The position numbers and the translations under genes are program-made. From Bagarius yarrelli (Eukaryota; Chordata; Actinopteri; Siluriformes; Sisoridae), in NCBI GenBank assembly GCA_005784505.1, contig VCAZ01000039.1, forward strand, positions 1 to 64,000: a stretch of DNA of 64,000 nucleotides, given 5' to 3'. Within the stretch, counting starts at the first letter, position 1. Each line of letters begins with the position of its first letter. Of this stretch, positions 35,424-45,800 are shown one piece after another. Below the pieces are notes generated by a model. It did not search any database and was not told the origin of the DNA. It saw only the letters and a list, made by a program, of their open reading frames with translations.

Positions 35424-38164
35424 ATGGTGTACGTGTCCAACGGTAAGTAAATAGGTATCTGACAACATTGTGTAATATTAACAATTATGTATAAACAATT
35501 CAACAATTATATTCACAATAATAATGTTTGATAAACGATGAATTATAAAATAAATAAGTAAATAAATAAAGAGGTAGCTAGCTAATGTTAGGGCCCTGGC
35601 TAAAGCTTTATTGTAGTAGGCCTTATATATCTTAGCTCTTTAATAATCGTATGAATTTGTGATTTTTCCTTTTGGTAAAAATGGGTAGTTTTGCGTTGAT
35701 TTTTAAAGCAAGCCCCTAAACTTAATTTTAAAAAGAAAGGTTTTTACAGCTAATTGACGGCTATTCTAACCTATGTATTAAAATATGTTGTGTGTCGTTA
35801 GAATTAAATGATGTATTTAACTGTAAACACACACACACACATATATATATATATTTATTTATTTTTTCAGACGGTTTTAAACAAAAAACATTTTCAAGAT
35901 TACTGATATTAATTATCATAGCAGTTAGATATTTTCCTGTTGGTCTTACTCTGGTAGTTAATGCTAAATACGGAAAATTACTTTTAATTACATCAGAAAA
36001 TTATGGGCTGGCAGACTGTGTTGGCATGGCAACACACAGCACACATTGTAATTGAAACCTATTTTAATTAAAAATAATGCATTCTAATTAATTTAAAGTA
36101 ATTTTAAGTAAAAGTAATTAAAATTACTTTTAATTACATCTGGAAATTATGGGCTGGCAGGCTGTGTTGGCAAGGCAACACACAGCATGGCATGGCAATG
36201 TTTTAATATATGTAGGAAGGTAGGATTTACTGTAGCATAATGACACAGAAGGTTACATGTTTTTCTGTGATTTCTGGTACATTTTTCTGAGCTGATGGAG
36301 CCCTGATTAATAAAAATTCTTTGTAATAAAAGCAAAAGTTGTTTACTACACAACAGGTAAAAACTTGACTTGAGAAGACGCAGAATAGTTACCACTATGA
36401 ACTGATAGAGATCGGTCAAATAGGACCTGATCCAGACAAGGGCCAATTTTTTTTTTATTTCTACTACCCTTTCTAATCTGTGAAGAAGAATATTATGATC
36501 AATGGTGTCAAAAGTAATGTAAGCAAGAAAACACAACCCTGATCAGAGTCCAATAGGAAGTCATTTACTACATTAACATGTGCTGTTTTTGTTCTTTCAT
36601 GAGGCCTAATTCCTGATTGATACAGTTTGTGACAAATAATGTTTTAACAGTGGTTCAACTGTAATATTATGAAGCTACGATAGTACTTTAAAAAAAAAAC
36701 AACAACAACGAACCAATAGCTTTATTCCACATTTTCATTTCTACTTCATCAACTGTGGACACACCTTCAGGACAGTAATGTAGCATGTGTATTGTGGCAC
36801 AGTGGCTGACCCAGATCTGGCATGATGACATTGCAGGCATGTGCCTTGTGCCTTGTTTACACTCAGAAAAAGGTGCGCACTGTATAAAAGCTATGGAACT
36901 ACAAACTTTAACATTGTTTGTAAACCAAAAATCAGTGTTGAATTCAAGCATGTGTCTTTCTCTAAGTGTAAACAAGGCACAACGTATATGTGTAAAACCG
37001 TGCATTCACGACATCTTCACGCCTGATCTGCTCCGACGGTGCAAATGTGTGTCTAAATTGTGGAATAAAAAAGTTTTTGTTTGATTTGCACAAAAATATT
37101 CTTTTAGCGTTGTAAATTTACAGTTGGACCACTGATGTCACATGGACTACTTTGTTGATCATCCTGGTACTTTTCTGGGCCTTAAACTGTCTATGCGAGG
37201 GACAAAGTGTCCTAAAATTTTATCAAAAATATCATAAATTGTGCTAAGATGAATGGTGGTCTTAGTTTTGGAACAACATTGGGGTGAGTAATTAATGACT
37301 GAATTTCCATTTTTGGGTGACTATACCTTTAAAATCCCAGCACCAGCAAGCTGCCATTGTCTAGTCCCTGAGAAATCTCAGATACTTTTTTTGTACTGTT
37401 GTAAATTACTCGACAAAAACTTTATTCTTAATTTTGACAATGTGTAAAATTTCAGCTAAAACGTTATGTTTGTTCTCAGGTCAAGTCCTGGACAGTAGGA
37501 CACGGTCACCATGGAGACTGTCTTTCCTCAGCGATCTCTTTTGGGGTGTCGTTGAGTTTATCTGCCTGTTGTACGTTAAACTCTTGATTACAAGTTAAGC
37601 CGTAAATTGTTTTCGTTTATCCTTGTACGTTTTAAATAACAGCACATCTGCTTGCCTCCAGCTTTCAGACCCTCATTCAGCCAGATCTCTCAAAAGATGG
37701 GAAACAGAGTTCAATATCACGCTACAGTGATGGAAGAGGGTAAGTCCCAATAGGCTCAAAACAAAACCTTTTATGTTTCCGTTTCATGACTCTGTTAGCA
37801 TCTTCTGGTTTCTTACAGTTTTGAGTCAAAAGATTGACTTAAGAGAAGTCTGACATTTATTAGTTTTTTCATCTTGTCGTATACATTTACTATAGCTTGT
37901 CATTATTTGTAAAATTAATTTGAATATGCATTATTAATTTAATCAATTTAATACTTTAGTCCTCCAGGTTTTCCTGGACGAAGACGGATGGGCAGGATAA
38001 ACCATGGTGGGGGCCCAAGTCCTCCCCCTATGGGTGGTGGATGAGGAAGGTAAAATAGTCTTACGCCTTAATGTTAAGCCATTTTTTGCATATTTGCACG
38101 TTGGCATATATATATATATTTCCAGATTATGCATTCGTATGTTTTTTTGTTTGTTTGCAGGTAA
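35424..38164 (+). CDS. selenok: Selenoprotein K
   Basis: A small ER-membrane selenoprotein that partners with the acyltransferase DHHC6 and with p97/Derlin components of ER-associated degradation. Exons: 35424-35442, 37480-37570, 37662-37739, 37960-38049, 38161-38164 (the last carries the stop), all GT-AG. The product is 93 residues: MVYVSNGQVLDSRTRSPWRL, one membrane segment at about 20-42 (FLSDLFWGVVEFICLFFQTL), and a Gly/Pro/Arg-rich tail with a class-typical SH3-like proline patch (PSPPP). It ends GGG-Sec-GR. Sec91 is encoded by TGA at 38042-38044 and the true stop is TAA at 38162-38164. A pipeline without selenoprotein rules would end it at Sec or miss it. Length and C-terminus match vertebrate SELENOK (about 94 residues). 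Nothing is broken. Confidence 0.96.
35978..36192 (+). repeat. Direct duplication of about 65 bp in selenok intron 1
   Basis: The block ACTTTTAATTACATC...AAATTATGGGCTGGCAG...CAACACACAGCA occurs at about 35979-36042 and again at about 36125-36188, with an AT-rich spacer. Confidence 0.8.
36370..36536 (-). mobile_element. LINE reverse-transcriptase fragment in selenok intron 1
   Basis: The minus-strand frame reads TFDTIDHNILLHRLE and then RSYLTDLYQF, typical of the RT domain segment (A-F-D-T-V-D-H...) of L2/CR1-like LINEs. Short and truncated. Confidence 0.75.
36845..36985. repeat. Inverted repeat around a TGCCTTGTTTACAC motif
   Basis: TGCCTTGTTTACACTCAGAA (36849 onward) is matched in inverted orientation by TTAAGTGTAAACAAGGCA-type sequence ending at about 36980. 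The loop is about 80 bases. Probably a small fold-back element. Confidence 0.55.
37100..37335. mobile_element. MITE-like repeat in selenok intron 1
   Basis: It contains GGACAAAGTGTCC and ends with GGGTGAGTAATTAATGACTG, AATTTCCATTTTTGGGTGAC, TATACCTTTAA, a terminus seen in many fish DNA-transposon-derived repeats. Confidence 0.55.
38042..38044 (+). other. selenok: Selenocysteine TGA codon of selenok
   Basis: An in-frame TGA in the GGT GGT GGA TGA GGA AG context at the end of exon 4. The C-terminal Sec-Gly-Arg is the conserved SELENOK ending. Confidence 0.93.
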
Positions 38165-38188
38165 ACGCCTGCAATTTGTTGCAGGCGT
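38165..38188 (+). promoter_or_regulatory. Perfect hairpin after the selenok stop, SRE-like position
   Basis: ACGCCTGCAA (38165-38174), loop TTTG, TTGCAGGCGT (38179-38188). After removal of intron 4 the stem begins nine bases after the Sec UGA. Stem-loops just 3' of a UGA act as selenocysteine redefinition elements in some selenoprotein mRNAs; function here is inference. Confidence 0.45.
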
Positions 38189-38284
38189 AGAGGGGTGTAA
38201 TGTGTCAATCCATGACTAAACAGAGATAGCTAAAGCTGTGAAGATACAACACACATAACACATGATGCACCCTTCACCATCATG

Positions 38285-38365
38285 CTGCTTCTGCATCACA
38301 GATTTTTGACGCTGCTCTGGGAATCCCTGTCTTTGGAACCGGAGCGGTTGATCTCAGCAGCAATG
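38285..38365 (+). promoter_or_regulatory. SECIS element of selenok (candidate)
   Basis: The 3' UTR folds as expected for a SECIS. The 5' quartet strand TTGAC is at 38306-38310 and the 3' strand TTGAT at 38348-38352. Between them is a ten-pair helix (GCTGCTCTGG with CCGGAGCGGT, wobbles included). The apical AA at 38322-38323 lies 12 bases after the quartet TGA. A lower helix can form from GCTGCT (about 38285) with AGCAGC (about 38356-38361). The first quartet base is T where A or G is usual. Confidence 0.65.
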
Positions 38366-38478
38366 TTTTACTTTTTTTCTTTTTTCTGTGGTTATTTGGA
38401 TGGAGGATATATGATTATGTGCTAGATATAGTTTTGAATGTATGACTTTCAGAGTGATGACATTATAGCAGTAAAGGT

Positions 38479-38484
38479 AATAAA
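38479..38484 (+). terminator. selenok poly(A) signal
   Basis: AATAAA about 315 bases after the stop and 3' of the SECIS candidate. Confidence 0.6.
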
Positions 38485-39740
38485 ATTTTCATTTGGAACA
38501 ATACATTTTTTGTGTGTGTGTTTTTTTTTTAGTTTTGTGTGAGTGGAGATACAAATTTATTGTAAATGGGTTACAAATGTAATTTTTTTTTAGGCATGTT
38601 CTTTCTCTGTTACAAACTTGTGGTCTTATTTCGAATAAAAAATACAGTAATTGGTTTATCAGTCCAAGGTATTTTTTCACAAAGAACATCGACACAAAGC
38701 AGCTTGACAGAAATCTATAAAGTAACCAGAACAATCCAAATAGCAAAGTACATTCTATATTTATCACATACCAGAATAATATACTTCCCAAAGTTGTAAT
38801 ATGGAATTATAAAACAGGTATAACAATTATTAACACCTTTTCCAGAATAAATAAATATAATTACAAACCCTGTTTCAAGGACTTGGACAGCTTTCAAAAA
38901 TAAAGATTTTGTATGCATGGTTTTATTTAAAATGATGTGAAATGCATATCAAGTTAATTTTTTACACAGAAAATCACTTTTAGAATTGCTAACCAAGTGA
39001 TTTTTAGATGTGACATCCAGATGATTTGGTTAGCGGTGTAACTCAGTGAAAGTTATATTATGTCTTTGGACTACTAATTAGTAATTCTGATCTCTTTGTC
39101 CAACTTGATAAAGATGTGCAATCAAAGTTCACTGTGCTGTTATATCTATAATATATAAGGCAAATGTGTGTGTTTTTTGATATTTTGGAAAATGGATTTT
39201 CATAATTATGCTCCTTATATTGATGCCTCTTTGTCACCTTATCTGCCTTCTTTTTTTATAATAACGTTTTCTTACTATTTCTATTATTTATTATGGTGTA
39301 CTTGCTATAATTATAAATTGTATGTCTTATCCTAAATGTTTTGATTTCTCCTATAAGCAAAGACAATCATAAAAACCTTTTGACTTCATTTTGTACTCTA
39401 AATTATTTTGCATGTAAGTACATTTACATTTGGGGCATTTGGCAGAAAAAATTAGACAAAAATTAGACAACTGTCATCACACTATCTTCCTCAGGAGATG
39501 CTTGTGGTATAAAGAATTGTTAGACGGTGCTCTGTTGTCTCACCTATCTAAAATCCTACTTATATATATATTTTTAGAAACCTGACTATTAAATCCTTTA
39601 CATTTGTGGAGGCAGATATTTGTTCTTGATCAACACCATTTAAACGAGCTAGCAATGTCAGTGCAGTAAACAATGATAGCTTCTCACAGAAATAACTACA
39701 AAACCACATCCATAAAGAAGTTACACTAGTATAGCTGAAA
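38485..39740. other. selenok-actr8 intergenic DNA
   Basis: AT-rich. 38655-38900 resembles the interspersed repeat at 6721 (AAAGCAGCTTGACAG). A SINE-tail scrap (ACATTTACATTTGGGGCATT) lies at 39420. No gene. Confidence 0.45.
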
Positions 39741-39755
39741 AAATGTCTCCAGTCC

Positions 39756-39770
39756 AGCAGATGGCGGCAA
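39756..39770 (+). promoter_or_regulatory. YY1-like site upstream of actr8
   Basis: CAGATGGCGGCAA about 90-100 bases before the ATG fits the YY1 consensus core (ATGGCG). It is noted because Arp8 and YY1 act in the same INO80 complex. Motif match only. Confidence 0.35.
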
Positions 39771-39860
39771 AAGCCAGCCTAACGTTGCATGTTAACCGCC
39801 TCGATTCAAAGAAGAAGAGCTCGATTCACAACATTGTGTCTGAAAGTAACGTGCTAAATA

Positions 39861-42800
39861 ATGACCCAGGCAGAGAGAGAGCAAGAAAATGAAAAAGAAA
39901 AAGATAAAGAGCGAGAAAAAGATAAAGAAAAAGAACAACGAGGAGTTAAAAGACCGGTTGTTCCTCCTGTTATCCCAGAGCCTTCACAAGAGGTCAGTGA
40001 ATCTCTCAGCATTTTAGCCATCAGAGAGCAGTGCCAGGTTTACAGATCACATTTCCGCATCAGAGCAGGAATATAAATGATGATATCTGGGTTCTGAAAC
40101 AAAAACAGCAAACCTGGGATTCTGTGTAGCTAACTAGATAACTAGGGTAACTATTTTACCGGTAACTAAGTCGTGTTTCGACTGTAGATTTATGTTAATT
40201 TATGTAAAATGTAGTCAATGTCAACAAAAAAAGAGCCAGAAACCACAGATTTGTTGGTGAGTTGGAAAATCTGACATTTGTCTGGTTCTTATAGCTGTTA
40301 AATAAATCAAGTTGAATCTAACCAATTTAAATTGACTTAATCAAGAACCCCCCAAAAAAACCTGCACCTCCAAACTATTTGCTGCAGAGTGCTGCCCTGC
40401 AGAGTGCTGCCCTGCAGAGTGCTGCCCTGCAGAGTGCTGCCCTGCAGAGTGCTGCCCTGCAGAGTGCTGCCCTGCAGAGTGCTGCCCTGCAGAGTGCTTT
40501 TGTACTGTCTGAAGTGTACTGTCCTAAAGTGTGCTGTCCCGTAGTGTACTGTCCCGTAGTGTACTGTTGTGCTGTCCTGAAGTGTACTGCAAAGCACACT
40601 ACAGGACAGAACAACAGCACACTTCAGGACAATACAACAATGCAATCTACAGGACAGCACTCTACAGGACACTGCACTTCAGGCCAGTACAACAGCACAC
40701 TTCAGGACAGAACAACAGCACACTTCACTTCAGGACAATACAACAGTGCAATCTACAGGACAGCACTCTACAGGACACTGCACTTCAGGCCACAAGTACA
40801 ATAGCACACTTCAGGACAGAACAACAGCACACTTCAGGACAATACAACAGTGCAATCTACAGGACAGCACTCTACAGGACACTGCACTTCAGGACAGTAC
40901 AATAGCACATTTCAGGACAGTACAACAGCACACTTCAGGAAAGTACATGTTCTGTGCTGTTGTACTGTCCTGTAGAGTGCTGCCCTGCCGTGTGCTTTTG
41001 TACTGTCTGAAGTGTACTGTTGTGCTGTCCCGTAGTGTACTGTTGTGCTGTCCTGAAGTGTACTGTTGTGCTGTCCTGAAGTGTACTGCAAAGCACACTA
41101 CAGGACAGTAAAACGGCACACTACAGGACAGAACAACAGCACACTTCAGGACAATACACTTCAGGACAGTACAACAGTGCAATCTACAGGACAGCACTCT
41201 ACAGGACACTGCACTTCAGGACAGTACAACAGGAAAGTACATGTTCTGTGCTGTTGCACTGTCCCGTAGAGTACTGTCCTGTACTGTGCTGTTGTACTGT
41301 CCTGTAGAGTGCTTATATAGTGTACTGTCTTGCAGTGTACTGTCTTGTCATGTACTTATGTAGTGTACTCTCCTGTAGAGTACTTATGTAGTGTACTCTC
41401 CTGTAGAGTACTTATGTAGTGTACTCTCCTGTAGAGTACTTATGTAGTGTACTCTCCTGTAGAGTACTTATGTAGTGTACTGTCTTGCAGTGTAATTATG
41501 TAGTGTACTGTCCTGTCGTGTACATATGTACATATGTAGTGTCCTGTAGTGTACATGTGTAGTGTACTGTAGTGTAGTGTAGTGTACTGTCCTGTAGTGT
41601 ACTGTCCTGTAGTGTACTGTCCTGTAGTGTACTTATGTAGTGTACTGTCCTGTAGTGTACTGTCCTGTAGTGTACTGTCCTGTAGTGTAGTGTACTGTCC
41701 TGTAGTGTAGTGTACTGTCCTTTTGGTTCTTTTGTGTTAAAACTGTTGTGAAAAATCTTTACATTTTTGCAATTTATTCCAAATATAATGACGCGTCTTT
41801 CAGCAAATTCAAACCAACTTCATAGTGGTGATCAACCCTGGATCGCAGACCCTCAGGATAGGCCGAGCTACCGACACACTGCCCCTGACTCTTCCACATG
41901 TCATTGCCCGTAGACACAAACAGCCTGGTCAGACGCGCTATGAGGATGCCTGGCTGAAACGAGAAGGCCTGAATGTAAGTGTTAAAAGTGTAAACTACTC
42001 TTTAATTTACTAGCTCTTTCCTTTACTAATGTAATGATCTTTAGAGACCGGAGAGTGGTGAGCAGCGACAAAATGGTCTTAAGATGGTTGACCAGGCCAT
42101 CTGGTCTAAAAAGATGTCTAACGGGGCCAGAAGGACTCCAGTGTCTGCCGAACAAGTATGTGTTAAATGCATTTATATTCCAGAAATGTCGGGAATAATA
42201 TATTAATGATTTTATTGTATTGTGTAAATGTTTGTGTTGACAGGCTAGAGTGTACAACAGGCAGATCCGTCCAGCTGTTTTGGATCCTAATTCCAGGCAG
42301 AAGTGGACTAATACCTCTCACCAACCAGAATACTTGATAGGGGACGAGGTGAGACATAGACATGCTGTTGTAAGACAAACTTAGTGAACGCTTAACACTG
42401 TAAAAAAGTAAAAACACGATTCCACAGTGGTATTAGTACATTTAGGAACGCTCTTCTACAACATTCACACAGGGAACGCTGTGGGAGTACATTAACACAG
42501 GGAACGCTGTGGGAGTACATTAACACAGGGAACGCTGTGGGAGTACATTAACACAGGGAACGCTGTGGGAGTACATTAACACAGGGAACGCTGTGGGAGT
42601 ACATTAACACAGGGAACGCTGTGGGAGTACATTAACACACGTTAGGGAACGCTGTGGGGAGTACATTACACAGGGAACGCTGTGGGAGTACATTAACACA
42701 GGAAACGCTGTGAGAGTACATTAACACAGGGAACGCTGTGGGAGTACATTAGTACACACAGGGAAAACGCTGTCGGAGTACATTAACACAGGGAACGCTG

Positions 42801-45800
42801 TCGGAGTAGTTACACAGGGAACGCGTAACATTAACACAGGGAAACGCTGTCGGAGTACATTAACACAGGGAACGCTGTGGGAGTACATTAACACAGGGAA
42901 CGCTGTGGGAGTACATTAACACAGGGAACGCTGTGGGAGTACATTAACACAGGGAACGCTGTGGGAGTACATTAACACAGGGAACGCTGTGGGAGTACAT
43001 TAACACAGGGAACGCTGTGGGAGTACATTAACACAGGGAACGCTGTGGGAGTACATTAACACAGGGAACGCTGTGGGAGTACATTAACACAGGGAACGCT
43101 GTGGGAGTACATTATCACAGGGAACGCTGTGGGAGTACATTAACACTGGGAACGCTGTGGGAGTACATTAACACTGGGAACGCTGTGGGAGTACATTTAC
43201 ACAGGTAACATACAGTACGCACAAACCCCAAATATTAAGTGGCATGTTAAATAGTGCTCCTTAAAAAGCCCATTGTTCTTATGCTGCCTTTTTATTGTAA
43301 TATGAATGATGGAATTAATGATTTATGACCTTTTGTCATTTTCCACATCCAGGCATTGCATGTGAATCCCACGGACTGTTACAACTTACACTGGCCTATT
43401 TGCCGTGGCCAGCTGAATATCCACAGTGGAGCCGGAGGGTCTTTGACTGCTGTATTGGCGGACCTGGAAACCATCTGGTCACATGCCATTCAGAAACTTT
43501 TAGAAGTTTCTCTCAAAGACCTGAAGGTATGACCGCTAAGAGAGAGAAGGTTGGGAAAAAAAACATTTACAGCATTTTGGAGAACTCTTTAACAGAACTA
43601 CTTAAGCAGTTGAGGGTTAAGGGCCTTTCATGAGAGCCCAGCATTGGTATCTTCGTAGGTCTTAGAATTGATTCTAAAGCAACTACAGTTAGTCCACAAC
43701 CTCATTCATTAAGCTATCACTGCTCAGGTGCTCATAGATTCGCAATATTTGCATATCAATCTATGATTTCAATTATGCACAATATTTATTTTCTGGCATT
43801 CAGCAGATGATCTTATCCAGAGCAACTTACGTATTTATACAGCAGAGCAGTTAGGGGTTACGGGGCCTAGCAGTGGTAACTTGGTGGTACGGGTATTTAA
43901 GTTCACATCAGGGTTCAAAAAAGCATGGAAAACTCTATGCGCTCTGCTTTCTCCTTTTTTTCTCTCAAGGTGTATGTCGTTGCTAATTAGCCATCAGCTG
44001 CACTCTCCATTACAACTAGGAAATTTTAGCAATGGATTTCCACCCTTGTTGTTTATTTACGAAGAAAGAAAAAACAACACAATGAGCTTCTCCTACATTT
44101 TTTGCTGAGGTTTCAGTGTAACTGCTAAAGTGAGGAAGCTGATTGGTTGGTTCTTGTCACATGACCTGCGTCAAACTTGCAGCATTCAAAAAAGTTGAAA
44201 TGTTTTTGTCTTGTGCGGGTCGGATGCGTCTGGGGGGAAAAAAACTACGGTGGAGAAAATCCCCTCACATCTTAATCACATAATTTTGTTTCCCATCCTG
44301 TGGGATTGTTCAAATATGTTAGCTTAACTCCATATGGTTTTTCGCAGCTCCAAAATGCACGGGAAAGCCTTCTTATCTTACATAATTATTATATTGTTTG
44401 CATTGACATACCAACTTGGTGCATTAACGCCACCAACTGTTCTGGGTGTAAAGCACACTTAACCAGCTACACCAAAGCAAACAGAAGGAGAATATAAGGA
44501 GACAGAGCAACTAGAATTGAGGTCAAAATTTAATTATATAGCTTATTCATATAAAAACCATATTTATGTATCATAGTGTTGTTATAAATCCCGGTCCCAC
44601 CTACTCCTGCTGACACTTTTTCCTGTCTCATATTAATCATGTGATTAATAATGTTTTGTTTCCCTTCCCATTGATTTGAAAGTACTGAACGACATGGTTT
44701 GGTTTGTGTTTCTAGTACTACAGATGCATCCTGCTGATTCCAGATATCTATATTAGACAGCATGTAAAAGAAGTGGTCAATATGCTCCTTGTTAAAATGG
44801 GCTTCTCAGGTAAGTGACTATTATTTAACATTTTATGTGTTGGAGATCCAATTTCCACGATCTCTGATTGATTGTTTATTTGTATATTTCAGCAATCATT
44901 GTGCACCAGGAGTCAGTGTGTGCTGCCTTTGGCAGTGGACTGAGTAGTGCGTGTGTGGTGGATGTGGGTGATCAGAAGACCAGCGTGTGTTGTGTGGAGG
45001 ATGGCGTGTCCCACCGAAATTCTAGGTAAGAATAGGGCTGGGCTAATAATCGATATCATTATCATGGACGTTTTTTTACTTGATATGGATTAAAACATTC
45101 CACTGTCCCCCAGGTAGGACACTGTGTTTGAATGAAATCTTTGTGTCAAACAGCACTCGGATTAAAAAAAAGTAAAACATGTTACAGTTTTTTTTCTAAT
45201 AAAATATGTAGTCTAGAAAAACATTTATACATCAACAAACAGCCACCTATTTAGCAGAAGCTGAGTTCAGATTGCATGTTGTGACGTCTATGACAAAAAC
45301 GCTACACAAAACAAACAAAATGGCTGCTGCACCTGACTCGAGTGTCATGCCTTTTCAAACATGGCATTTGGCTCTGTTTTCAAAACAAAAGCACCGATTC
45401 ATTAGACCAAACATACAGCTTTTAGCACAGGTGGCGATATTAAAATAGTTTTTAAGGGCAAACGTTTAATCTGGGTTTTTTTTGGATAAACTATTCTTTA
45501 AAAATGTAATTAATAAACCCTCTAATATCTGTGGGTTCAATTTATATATCAAAATATATATTGTTATTGATCAAAAAAAGCATACCGAGATTACATTTTT
45601 GCCATAACCCCCAGCCTTAGGTAAGGATTATTTTTGCTTAGTAGAGTGTGATATAATAAAGAAATGCATTTAATTAAATGTAATTTTGGAAACCTAATGA
45701 TTTTTATTTTACATTTTCACCATGATGCCTGGTGAACATGGTAACAAAATTTTTAATTATGATTGCATCATCTATAACTGCGAAAACTCATAGTTTGTGA

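Noticed and set aside
38042..38044. TGA as the selenok stop codon
   Set aside because: The C-terminal GGG-Sec-GR, the following TAA and a SECIS-like 3' UTR structure show that it is a selenocysteine codon.
40375..41269. Several long open frames on both strands (SAALQ and similar repeats)
   Set aside because: They come from a 15-bp unit divisible by three and from minisatellite blocks open in many frames; the region is actr8 intron 1.
42461..43205. Regular 28-bp direct repeat resembling a CRISPR array in unit length
   Set aside because: The units are head to tail without spacers, and it lies in an intron of a vertebrate gene.
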